The notes under the pieces: generated by a model | Seen by the model: the letters and a program-made list of their open reading frames with translations, nothing else | What the model was told of the DNA's origin: nothing | Database searches by the model: none | Shown here: positions 1-8,659 of the stretch, one piece after another | Layout: each line of letters starts with the position of its first letter | How positions within the stretch are numbered: position 1 is the stretch's first letter | Source of the DNA: Betaproteobacteria bacterium | Lineage (GTDB): Bacteria; Pseudomonadota; Gammaproteobacteria; Burkholderiales; Usitatibacteraceae | Length of the DNA: 19,231 nt | Direction: 5' to 3' | Assembly (NCBI GenBank): GCA_016708825.1 | Contig: JADJEZ010000008.1 | Span: 1-19,231, forward strand | Position numbers and translations under genes: made by a program

Positions 1-16
1 CCCGAACACGAGAAAA

Positions 17-2960
17 ATGCGAGGGGGAGACTCTGGCGCAAGGCCGATGTTTGTGCCTGTTGCTCCGCGCTGTTGCCGGCGATCGCCCACGCCGAGGACA
101 GCCCGCTTCGGCATGAGCGTCGTCGAGACGAAGGACCTGGAAGCTCATCTACTTGACCTGCTCCGCTACATCGAGCCGCACACCATCCGCACGTTTTCGA
201 ACACCACCCCCTCGATTGGCAACGGCGCAACCGTGGGTGCCGCATGAGCCCACCACGGTGCTCCTGAAGGATCTCTCCGACTTCGGCAACGCGGCCGCGA
301 TCTCCGCGCCGAGGAACCTCTCATCTTCGATACCGCCTCGCTGTCCCGCGCGTTCGAGACTTTCCCGGCGAGCGAGCGTATGTGGTCGCTGATGAACCAC
401 GAGCTGGTGCACGTCTCCACGGGGGACGGGCACTCGGAAGCGAGCCCGAACTGGCGCTGCTTCTTCCTCGGCAAGGTGAGTGCGAGCCCGGAGAACCCTG
501 AAACCACCCTCTGCAGTTACCTCACGGTGTTGCGCTTCACCGCGCCGCGCTGGCCAACGAGGGCAGCGCCGTGTTCCTCGAGACGTGGATGGGCGGCGGA
601 CTGGGCGCGTGCAGGGAGGCTACGACGAGATTGGTGTTCCCGCGCCATGGTGCACGACGGGCGCACTTCTTCGACCCCCTAGCCTCGTCTCCCGCGGAAC
701 GCGGATCGATCTCCGGTGGGCGCGAACGCCCACCTCTACGGCACGCGCTGCCACACCTGGCCCGCCCGCGCCCCTTCGCCGGAGAAGGTGATCGCGTGGC
801 TGAGGCGGGACGAGGCGAGCCAGCGCTACTTACGCCGACCAGTTCCGGGAGCATGGTCTCGGCATTCACCGAGGACCGCGTGGCGCGACCGGATCGCCTT
901 CGAGAAGGACTTCCAGCAGAGGAACCCCCGCCGAGGTGCGCAAGCTACCGATCACCCCGCAGCGAGAACCCGTGGCGAACGCGGCGGGTTCCTCGTCGCG
1001 CGTCTTCTACGACGAGGCGAGCGGCACGCTCTGCGGAGCGTTCCGCTATCCCGCACGGTCGAGCACGTGGGCGCGATCGACACGCGCATCGGCACGCGCG
1101 GCGCACGGAGAATACCGCGCGGGATGTCTACCGTCATCACGCGTGGCGTGGGACCCGGGAAGGCGGGCGGCATCTCTTCTACACCAACGACAACCTCGCC
1201 TTCCGCGACCTCGCGGCGGGGCGACGCGAAGACAGGCGAGGCGCGCATGCCCGAGGATGCGCGATCGGCGAGATCGCCTTCAACCCGGTGGACCGGCCGC
1301 TCCTCGGCGTGCGCCACGAGAACGGTTCGCGACGCTGGTGCGCATCCCGCACCCGTACCATGGTGGAGGACATGCACACCTTCGGCCACGAGAACGTGCC
1401 TGATGACCTGGACATCTCGCCCGACGGGTAGCTGCCGTCGGCCTCCATGAGAGAGGTGAGCCCGAGCAACGCCTGCGCGTGTGGGAGATCGCCGAAGCTG
1501 GCGCCGGCGAAGCGATGCCCTGAGCGAGTTCCGATTCGGCCAGTCGATCCCCGAGAGCTTCGCCTTCTCGATGGACGGGCGCCACCTCTACGGCAGCAGC
1601 TACTACACGGGGGTCTCCAACATCTTCCGCTACGAGGTCGCCACGGGCGAGGTCGAGGCCGTTTTCAACGCGGGGTCGGGCTCTTCCGCCCGGTGCCGCT
1701 CGCCGACGGGCGCCTCATCGTGTTCGGCTACACCGGCGAGGGGTTCGTGCCGGCGACCCTCGAGCCGAAGCCGCTGAAGGACGTGAGCGCGATCGCTTCC
1801 TGGGCGCCGAGGTGGCGGCGAAGCACCCGAAGTCGTCACCTGGCAGGTGCCGCCCGCGAGCACCGTGGACGAGGAGAAGCTCATCACCCCCGCGGACCGT
1901 ACGCCGCTGCGCAAACTCGGGGTGAAGAACGCCTATCCCGTGCTGCAGGGCTGCAAGAATTCCGTGGGGCATCGGCTACCACGGCTTTGAATATCGAGGA
2001 CCCGATCCCGTTCGCGCGGATCGGCGTGACCGCGGCGTGGACGCCCGACAAGGACCTGCTGTGCAGCGAGCGCGCCCATGCGGAGTTCACGTACCGCTAC
2101 CTCGGCTGGCGGGCGGACCTTTCCTGGAACCGCTCGGACTTTACGACCTCTTCGGCCCCACCATCCGCAGCCGGAAGAGGCCTCGCGGTGAAGGCGGTTA
2201 CGACGACCTCCTCATCTACGACGAGCCGCGGCGCCTCGGCGAACTCAAGTACGACCCTGGCCTTCTGACCGGATCGATGCGCTGCCCAACTACCAGAACG
2301 TGGGCGCGACCTTCGACCGGCTCTCGACGGCCCGGGTGGGGCTGCACTACACGAACGTGCAGCGATCGCTCGGCGCCGTGGACGACGAGCAGGGCGTGGC
2401 GTGGGAAGTGGTCGTCAGCGGCAACCACGCCCGTGGCAGGTGGTGCCGCACTGCCGGGCGGATTGATCTCGGCTACGCGCTCCCCCTGCCACCTTCCTCC
2501 TCTGGCTGCGCGGCGCGGCGGGCGCGGCGGACGGGGACCGCGACGATCCTTTCGCGAGTGCTTCTTCGGCGGCTTCGGCAACAACTACGTGGACAACGGC
2601 AGCGAGAAGCGGCACCGCGAATTCGACTCCCTGCCGGGCTTCGAGCTGAACGAGGTGGGCGGCAGGAGCTTCGCGCGCCAGATGATCGAACTGAACCTCC
2701 CGCCGGTCGTCTTCGAGAACGTGGGCACGCCCGCCTTCTACCTCACGTGGCTGCGCCCCGCCCTCTTCGCCACGGGCCTGTGGACGGATCCGCACGACGC
2801 CGGCCGGCGCAGGAGCTACGCGAGCGCGGGCCTGCAGGTCGATCTCCGTTTCAGCGTCCTGCACTGGTACAACATGACGCTCTCCGCGGGCTACGCCACG
2901 GGCTTCCAGGGAGGACGGCGTGCCGGTGACGAATGGATGATCTCTCTCAAGATCATGTGA
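17..2960 (+). CDS. Secreted HExxH peptidase / beta-propeller / outer-membrane-barrel-like protein, heavily frameshifted
   Basis: One protein of about 980 aa can be followed across all three plus frames, with about twenty frame switches. N-terminus: signal-peptide-like stretch ending ALLPAIAHA before EDS (about 67-105). Then LLKDLSDFGNAAAISAPRNL, and a gluzincin-type zinc motif HELVH at 398-412, followed by ETWMGGGLG (from about 575), which fits a peptidase MA-like domain. The middle (about 950-1790) carries propeller-like blades such as VFYDEASGTL, LFYTNDNLAFRDL, LLGVRHENG, DLDISPDG and YLYGSSYYTGVSNIFRYE-like text. The C-terminal third (about 1980-2960) reads as alternating beta strands with FFGGFGNNYVD, GFELNEVGG and a final DEWMISLKIM, like Omp85/surface-antigen barrels. 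The likely location is outer membrane or periplasm, by inference. The start is ATG 17 or 47. Conserved text survives on both sides of each break, so consensus errors explain it better than decay, though a true pseudogene is not excluded. prsW-like DNA follows after 18 bp. Confidence 0.6.
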
Positions 2961-2978
2961 GCGCGGGCGCCGCACGCC

Positions 2979-3988
2979 ATGTCGTCTGAGCTCCTCGTGC
3001 GCCCTGGTCGCCGTTGCTGCCGGTGCTCTTTCTCGCAGCACTCCTCTACCTCGACAGCTGCAAGCTCGTGAAGCTGCGCGCCGTGGTCGCCGTGGTGGCC
3101 GTGGGCGCGGTGGTGGCCGGGGCCGGGCTACTTCAGTGAACGGTTGGCTGCTCGGCGCGCTCGAGATCGACTTCACGACCTACACGCGCTACGTCCGCGC
3201 CGCCCGCCGAGGAGTTGCTGAAAGGGGCTGGTCGTGGTCGCCTTGATCCTTGCCCATCGGGTCGGATTCCTCGTGGACGCCGCGATCTTCGGCTTCGCCG
3301 TGGGCGCCGGCTTTGCGGCGGTCGAGAACCTCCACTACCTGGGGCTCGCGCCGGACGCGGGCATGGGCACCTGGATCGTGCGCGGCTTCGGCACGGCGAT
3401 CATGCACGGCGGCGCCACCGCCATCTTCGCGGTGATGGGGCTTGCGATGCGCGATCGCAGCCGGCGCACGGGCCCGGCGGCGTTCCTGCCGGCTTCGCCG
3501 TCGCGACCGTGCTCACTCGGCCTCCAACCACCGCCTTCTCGCCGAAGCTCTCCACCCTCGCGATCCTCGTCGTCCTGCCGCCGCTTCTCTACGCCGTATT
3601 CCAGAGAAGCGAAAAGACGGTGGGAAGCTGGCTGGGCCAGGGCTTCGACGCGGATACGGAGATGCTGGAACTCATCAACTCCGGGCGCCTCTCGGATTCG
3701 CCCGTGGGGCAATACCTGCACACCCTCAAGGACCGGTTCCGCGGGCCCGTGGTGGCCGACCTCCTCTGCTACCTGCGCCTCTACACCGAGCTTGCGCTGC
3801 GCGCGAAGGGAATCCTGCTGATGCGCGAGAACGGCTTCGAGGTACCCGTGGACGAGGCGACGCGGGAGAAATTCACCGAAATGCGTTTTCTGGAGACGAG
3901 CATCGGACGCACGGGCCTCCTCGCGATCCAGCCGATGCTGCACATGAGCCACAAGGATCTCTGGCAGCTCTACATGCTGGGCAAGTAG
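2979..3988 (+). CDS. PrsW-family glutamic-type intramembrane protease, frameshifted
   Basis: PrsW proteases are polytopic membrane proteins that cut substrates inside the membrane; the best known is Bacillus PrsW, acting on an anti-sigma factor. Reassembled over several small indels, the product is about 336 aa. It starts MSSELLV (ATG 2979), with an early hydrophobic helix (LFLAALLYLD) and a second at VVAVVAVGAVVAGAG. Then comes the signature EELLK (about 3208-3225), FAAVENLHYLG (3313-3344), a helix containing MHGGATAIFAVMG (3402-3438) and HSASNHRLL (about 3514-3540), where homologues usually read HSxFNH. A soluble tail ends LWQLYMLGK with TAG at 3986-3988. Frame breaks lie near 3000, 3130, 3205, 3230, 3485, 3513 and 3540; downstream of 3545 one frame runs cleanly to the stop. 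It follows the peptidase/barrel gene by 18 bp and is probably co-transcribed. The substrate is unknown. Confidence 0.75.
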
Positions 3989-4052
3989 GCCCTCGACGGC
4001 CGGCCCCACGACCCATCGCTGCGTTGCCGTGAAGTTGGCCGAAGCCGGCCGC

Positions 4053-4897
4053 CTACGTCTCGCGTGCCTCGAGCCGGAAACCTGCGGTCGAATCCTGCGC
4101 GAGCGCTTGCGTGAGCCAGGGCATGACGGCACGCATCTGCTCGGAGAATTTCCACGGCGGGTTGACGACGAACAGGCCCGCTCCCGTGCAGACCTACCCC
4201 TTCGGCCGAGGGCGCTTTCACCTGCAACGCGACGTCCACCCAGTCCACGCCCACCGCCTGCCGGAGATTGTCGGGCAGCTGGACGGCCTCGCGACGTTGA
4301 AGCAGCGGATACCACACCGCGTAGGTGCCGGTCGCGAATCGCTGCATTGCGTCGCGCAACGCGGCCACGACTGCCCGGTAGTCGGACACGAGTTCGTACG
4401 AGGGATCGATCAGGACGAGCCCGCGACGCGACGGGGGCGGCAGCACCGCCTTCAGGCCGGCGAACCCGTCCCCCGCGGTAACCATTACGCGGCGACCTTC
4501 CTGCGCAAACTCCTGCGCGAGCACTTTCCCTTCGGTGCTGTGCAGCTCGAACAGCCGCAGGCGATCCTGGGGCGGAGCACCGCCAGCGCGGTCCAGGGTG
4601 AGCCCGGATCTGCCGCAGCGCGCCATCCGGGTTCAGGGCACGGACCAGGCCGAGATAATCAGCCACCGGCGCCGGCAGGGTCGCTACGCTCCAGAGCGCG
4701 GCGATGCCGTCGCGGAATTCCGCGGTCCTCACCGCGAAACCCTCCTCGAGGGAATACATGCCGGCGCCGGCGTGCGTGTCCAGCACGACGAGCGGCTTGT
4801 CCTTGCGGGTAAGAATGCGCAACAGCGCGACCAACGCGACGTGCTTCAGCACGTCGGCGTGGTTGCCTGCATGAAAGCCGTGGCGATAGCTCAGCAA
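4053..4897 (-). CDS. rlmJ: 23S rRNA (adenine(2030)-N6)-methyltransferase RlmJ, three frameshifts
   Basis: RlmJ transfers a methyl group from SAM to N6 of A2030 in 23S rRNA. The reassembled product is about 281 aa (E. coli RlmJ: 280). The TTG at 4897 gives the classic N-terminus LSYRHGFHAGNHADVLKH; then come the SAM-binding motif LDTHAGAG, FELHSTEG, the catalytic-type motif LIDPSYE (usually DPPY), and a C-terminal LHGSGLFVVNPPW ending RLEARET and a stop at 4053-4055. Three indels are locatable. One C is missing near 4603-4607 (minus-strand ATCCGGG for ATCCCGGG), one C is missing near 4569-4572, and one extra G lies near 4180-4185. Correcting these restores one frame of 282 codons. The gene is convergent with the PrsW gene (64 bp between stops), so the two transcripts meet tail to tail. 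Confidence 0.85.
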
Positions 4898-4985
4898 CGG
4901 GGATGTCCGGGTTCGGCGGGAAGTGCCGGCGCGGCGCGGGGTTCGGTGCAACTTCAGCAGCGAGAGCTCCTGGAAATCAGGTAAC

Positions 4986-5079
4986 TGGCGGAGAGAGAGG
5001 GATTCGAACCCTCGATGCAGGTTTAAGCCCACATAACGCCTTAGCAGGGCGCCACCTTCGGCCACTCGGTCATCTCTCC
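4986..5079 (-). tRNA. tRNA-Ser(GCU)
   Basis: The minus strand folds as a class II tRNA. The acceptor stem pairs GGAGAGA (5073-5079) with TCTCTCC (4990-4996); the discriminator is G (4989), followed by an encoded CCA (4986-4988). The anticodon stem-loop reads CGCC-CTGCTAA-GGCG, giving anticodon GCU for serine AGC/AGU codons. A long variable arm follows, as expected for tRNA-Ser. The T arm is GAGGGTTCGAATCCCTC. No second copy of the 3' end was noticed nearby, so there is no sign of use as an integration site. Confidence 0.95.
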
Positions 5080-5089
5080 GGGAACGCAA

Positions 5090-5095
5090 ATTCTA
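5090..5095 (-). promoter_or_regulatory. Possible -10 element of the tRNA-Ser gene
   Basis: On the minus strand TAGAAT, one mismatch from TATAAT, sits about 10 bases before the tRNA 5' end, the right place for a short tRNA leader. I see no convincing -35 at 16-18 bases upstream; a TTGCGG lies about 20 bases away. Confidence 0.3.
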
Positions 5096-5140
5096 CCACG
5101 CACCCCCCTGGCGGGCCGCAAGCGCAGGCCCCGCCGGGAC

Positions 5141-7213
5141 CTACATCAGGCTCTTCTGGAAGAACGTGTAGATGAAGGACCAGGTGTAGGCCGTCTGGGC
5201 GGGCGTGGTGCCGGAACCGTGGCCGCCCTCGGTGTACTCGAAGTAGGTCGTGTCGTAGCCGAACTGCTGCATGCGCGCGGCCATCTTGCGGGCGTGGCCG
5301 GGGTGCACGCGGTCGTCGCGCGTGGAGGTGGTAATGAGCATCTTCGGGTACGGTCGGCCCCGCAGCAGGTTCTGGTACGGCGAGTACTTCGAGATGAAGG
5401 CCCAGTCCGTGGGATTGTCCGGGTCGCCGTACTCGCCCATCCACGAGTGGCCGGCAAGGAGCTTGTGGTAGCGCTTCATGTCCATGAGCGGCACCGTCGC
5501 CACCACGGCACCGAAAAGCTCGGGGCGCTGCAGCATCGTCGCACTCACGAGGAGCCCGCCCTGGCTGCCGCCGAGGATGCCCAACTTCTCGGGCGAGGTG
5601 GTCTTGCGCCGGATGAGATCTTCGGCCACGGCCGCGAGGTCGTCGTGGGTCTTCTGCCGTCCTTCGCGCCGCGCCACCTGGTTCCACGCGGGCCCGAACT
5701 CGCCGCCGCCGCGCAGGTTCGAGAGCACCCAGACGCCGCCCTTCGCGAGCCAGCCGTTGCCCACGAAGGCCGAGTACGTGGGCACCTGCGAGACCTCGAA
5801 GCCGCCGTAGCCGTAGAGGATTGTCGGGTTCTTGCCGTCCGCCTTCGCGTCGCGGCGCTTCACCTCGAAGTACGGGATCTTCGTGCCGTCCTTCGAGGTC
5901 GCCTCGTGCTGGGTCACGGCGATGCCCGTGGCGTCGAAGAAGTGCGGCAGACCCTTCAACTTCTCGCGCTCGTCGGCCCCGCCCTTTCCGAGGTAGAGCG
6001 TGGTGGGCGTGGTGAATCCGGTGACGAAGAGGAAGTATTCGTCCGACTCGCGCCTGTCGTAGGCCAGGGCATTCAGGTTCGCGAGCGCCGGCGCGTCGAC
6101 CGCGCGGCGCGTCCACTTCCCGTCCTCGCCGCGCCGCATTTCCACGAGCCGGCTGGAGACGTTGTCCAGGAGGTCGAGGAGCACCATCGACTTCATCGGC
6201 ACGAAGGCATCCAGGAACAGGCGCGGACCCGGCGTGAAGAGCACCTCGAACGCGGCCCCCCCGTCCAGGAACTTCGCGAGGTCGATCGCGAGGAGTTCCC
6301 CGGCCCGGTACTGCGTGCCGGAGAGCATCCAGTCCTCCCGCAGGCGCACGAAGAGCGTGCCCGCGTTGACCGAGGCGTTCACCGTTTCGGGGAGTTCAAG
6401 CTTCACGAGCTTGCCCTCGCGCACGACGAAGCCTTCGCTGCGCCGCGTGGAGATCACGCGCGTCATGATCTCGACGCGCGAGTCCTTCTCGTGGGTTACC
6501 GAAGGCCAGGCGCCGACGTCCTCGGCGGAGACTTCGAACACCACGGGCGCATCGGCGATCGCCTGGCCGCGCTTCACCCGCTTCACGCCGCGCGGATAGC
6601 CCGAGCGCGTCATCGTGCCGGGGCCGAAGTCGCGCGAGGCGTAGATCGTGTCGTGGTCGATCCAGGCCACGCCGCCCTTCGACTCGGGGAGCCGGAAGCC
6701 GCCCTCGACGAAAGCCTTCTTCGCGAGATCGAATTCGCGGATTTCCACCGCGTCGCCACCGCCGCGGGAGAGCGACACGAGGCAGCGCTCGTACTTCGGA
6801 TAGAGGCAGGTCGCGCCCTTCCACGCCCACTGCTCCTTCTCCAGCGCGGAGAGCAGGTCGAGATCCAGTACGGTCTCCCAGTCCGGCTCCGCCTTGCGGT
6901 ACTCGGCGAGCGTGGTGCGCCGCCACAGGCCGCGCGGGCTCTTCGCGTCCTGCCAGAAATTGTAGAGATGGTCGCCGAGCTTCGAGACGGCGGGGATGCG
7001 CTCGCGCGAGTTGGCGATCTCGGTGAACTTGTCCAGCAGCGGCTTGAAGCCGCGCTCGCCCTCGATCGCGGGGCGGCTCTTCGCGTTCTGCCCGTTCACC
7101 CAGGCCATCGCCTTCTGGCCGCCCACGTCCTCCAGCCAGAGAAAGGGGTCGTCGGTTTCGGCAAGGGCGGCGGTGGAGAGGGTCATGGCGAGGGCAGCGA
7201 GGAAGCGCTTCAT
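5141..7213 (-). CDS. Prolyl oligopeptidase-type S9 serine peptidase, secreted
   Basis: S9A peptidases are seven-bladed-propeller plus alpha/beta-hydrolase enzymes that cleave short peptides, classically after proline. The uninterrupted product is 690 aa, a normal length for the family. The chosen ATG at 7213 follows an AGGAG (7 bases away) and begins a signal peptide (MKRFLAALAMTLSTAALA), so export to the periplasm is likely; the frame stays open to 7270, but that extension lacks such support. The propeller spans roughly residues 80-420. The catalytic triad is visible: Ser550 in GGSQGG, Asp633/634 in the DDRVHP motif, and His665 in GGHGSG. LYGYGGFE and NLRGGGEFG are also typical S9A blocks. 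It lies 76 bp downstream of lysC on the same strand, so it may be read through from lysC. No frameshift is present. The substrate is not predictable. Confidence 0.93.
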   Translation of the reverse strand: MKRFLAALAMTLSTAALAETDDPFLWLEDVGGQKAMAWVNGQNAKSRPAIEGERGFKPLLDKFTEIANSRERIPAVSKLGDHLYNFWQDAKSPRGLWRRTTLAEYRKAEPDWETVLDLDLLSALEKEQWAWKGATCLYPKYERCLVSLSRGGGDAVEIREFDLAKKAFVEGGFRLPESKGGVAWIDHDTIYASRDFGPGTMTRSGYPRGVKRVKRGQAIADAPVVFEVSAEDVGAWPSVTHEKDSRVEIMTRVISTRRSEGFVVREGKLVKLELPETVNASVNAGTLFVRLREDWMLSGTQYRAGELLAIDLAKFLDGGAAFEVLFTPGPRLFLDAFVPMKSMVLLDLLDNVSSRLVEMRRGEDGKWTRRAVDAPALANLNALAYDRRESDEYFLFVTGFTTPTTLYLGKGGADEREKLKGLPHFFDATGIAVTQHEATSKDGTKIPYFEVKRRDAKADGKNPTILYGYGGFEVSQVPTYSAFVGNGWLAKGGVWVLSNLRGGGEFGPAWNQVARREGRQKTHDDLAAVAEDLIRRKTTSPEKLGILGGSQGGLLVSATMLQRPELFGAVVATVPLMDMKRYHKLLAGHSWMGEYGDPDNPTDWAFISKYSPYQNLLRGRPYPKMLITTSTRDDRVHPGHARKMAARMQQFGYDTTYFEYTEGGHGSGTTPAQTAYTWSFIYTFFQKSLM

Positions 7214-7289
7214 GGGCAGGGCTCCTGTGATAAGCGGTACCCGGCGGGTTGTGCCCACCCGGCGCCGCACGGCCGGCAGCGGGAGCCGC

Positions 7290-8552
7290 CTAGGACTTCT
7301 TCATCGGCTCTTCGGCCGCGGGCTTCTCCAGCTCGAAGGCCTTGTGGAGCACGCGCACGGCAAGCTCCACGTACTTCTCGTCGACCACCACCGAGGTCTT
7401 GATCTCGGAGGTGGAGATCATCTGGATGTTGATGCGCTCCTCGGCGAGCGTGCGGAACATCTTGGAAGCGATGCCGGCGTGGGTGCGCATGCCGATGCCC
7501 ACGAGCGAGACCTTGGCGATCTTGTCGTCGCCGATCACCGCCCGCGCCCCGATCGCAGGCTTCACCGTGTTCGTGAGGATGTCCATCGCGCGCTTGAAGT
7601 CGTTCCTGTGCACGGTGAAGGAGAAGTCCGTCATCTCCTCGATGGAGGCGTTCTGGATGATCATGTCCACGTCGATGTTGGCGTCCGCCACGGGCCCCAG
7701 GATCCCGAAGGCGATGCCAGGCTTGTCGGGCACGCCCACCACGGTGATCTTGGCCTCGTCCCGGTTGAAGGCGATGCCGCTGATGATGGCCTGTTCCATT
7801 TTCTCGTCTTCCTCGAAGGTGATGAGGGTGCCCATGTCGGTGGAGTCGACGTCCGTGAACGAAGACAGCACCCGCAGCTTCACGCGGTACTTCCCCGCGA
7901 ACTCCACGGAGCGGATCTGCAGGACCTTCGACCCCTGGGAGGCGAGCTCCAGCATCTCCTCGAAGGTGATGGTGTCTAGGCGGCGCGCTTCCGGCACTAC
8001 GCGCGGGTCGGTGGTGTAGACGCCGTCCACGTCCGTGTAAATCTGGCACTCGTCGGCGAAAAGCGCCGCGGCGAGTGCCACGCCCGTCGTGTCCGAGCCC
8101 CCGCGGCCGAGCGTGGTGATGTTGCCCTTGTCGTCCACGCCCTGGAAGCCGGCCACGATGACCACGTTGCCGGCCACGAGGTCGCGACGGATGTTGTCCT
8201 CGTCGATCGCGAGGATGCGCGCCTTGGAGTAGGCGTCGTCGGTGAGGATGCGCACCTGGAAGCCGGTGTAGCTCCTCGCCTTCACGCCGATGCGGTGCAG
8301 CGCGATCGCGAGCAGCCCGATGGAAACCTGCTCGCCGGTGGAGGCGATGACGTCGATCTCGCGCGGATCCGGCGCGGGGTTCAGGTCGTTCGCGAGCGCG
8401 AGGAGGCGGTTGGTCTCGCCGGACATGGCCGAGACGACGACCACGACCTGGTGGCCATCCTTCACGAAGCGCTCGACGCGGCGCGCGACCTCGCGGATGC
8501 GATCGGGGCTGCCCATGGAGGTGCCGCCGTACTTCTGGACGATGAGGGACAC
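7290..8552 (-). CDS. lysC: Aspartate kinase LysC
   Basis: Aspartate kinase phosphorylates L-aspartate with ATP, the first step of the aspartate-family pathway to lysine, threonine, methionine and diaminopimelate. The product is 420 aa, typical for the monofunctional two-ACT type. The GTG start at 8552 has AGGA about 6 bases upstream, and the protein begins directly with the kinase core (KYGGTS at residues 7-12, the nucleotide/phosphate-binding lysine motif). GRGGSDTTGVALAAAL and YTDVDGVYTTDPR follow. Two C-terminal ACT domains are visible (ITVVGVPDKPG; VSLVGIGMRTHAGIASKMF), the usual site of feedback inhibition by lysine and/or threonine. A short lysine-rich tail ends the protein. There is no frameshift. 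In many betaproteobacteria a tRNA-Ser follows lysC (recalled, not checked); here an S9 peptidase gene lies between them. Confidence 0.97.
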   Translation of the reverse strand: MSLIVQKYGGTSMGSPDRIREVARRVERFVKDGHQVVVVVSAMSGETNRLLALANDLNPAPDPREIDVIASTGEQVSIGLLAIALHRIGVKARSYTGFQVRILTDDAYSKARILAIDEDNIRRDLVAGNVVIVAGFQGVDDKGNITTLGRGGSDTTGVALAAALFADECQIYTDVDGVYTTDPRVVPEARRLDTITFEEMLELASQGSKVLQIRSVEFAGKYRVKLRVLSSFTDVDSTDMGTLITFEEDEKMEQAIISGIAFNRDEAKITVVGVPDKPGIAFGILGPVADANIDVDMIIQNASIEEMTDFSFTVHRNDFKRAMDILTNTVKPAIGARAVIGDDKIAKVSLVGIGMRTHAGIASKMFRTLAEERINIQMISTSEIKTSVVVDEKYVELAVRVLHKAFELEKPAAEEPMKKS

Positions 8553-8637
8553 GGGAGATCCTGGCTGCGGGGGCGTTGCGAAACCGGCATTTTACCCCGG
8601 ACCCGGGGCAATGGTGCACCGCACAAACCGCGCCTTC

Positions 8638-8653
8638 GCCGGCCGCCGCCGGC
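8638..8653 (-). terminator. Weak hairpin after the GGAHCC protein gene
   Basis: A 6-bp GC-only inverted repeat (GCCGGC-CGCC-GCCGGC) begins 6 bases past the stop of the gene ending at 8660. There is no T tract after it on the minus strand, only TTT further on. In DNA this GC-rich such hairpins occur by chance, so this is a weak terminator candidate. Confidence 0.2.
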
Positions 8654-8659
8654 CTGGGC

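Noticed and set aside
571..1431. 286-codon plus-strand open frame read as its own gene
   Set aside because: Only parts match the peptidase/propeller protein; intervening parts are out-of-frame. It is one of three frames carrying pieces of a single gene.
4986..5079. tRNA-Ser as an integration (attachment) site
   Set aside because: No integrase gene and no repeated tRNA 3' end were noticed in the window.
5219..7402. 727-codon plus-strand open frame
   Set aside because: It lies antisense to the intact S9 peptidase with all triad motifs. Its composition (many Arg, Glu, His, Val from mirrored codons) is that of a high-GC shadow frame.
8595..8608. CCCCG-GACC-CGGGG dyad upstream of lysC
   Set aside because: A 5-bp GC hairpin with no T tract on the coding strand; common by chance at this base composition.
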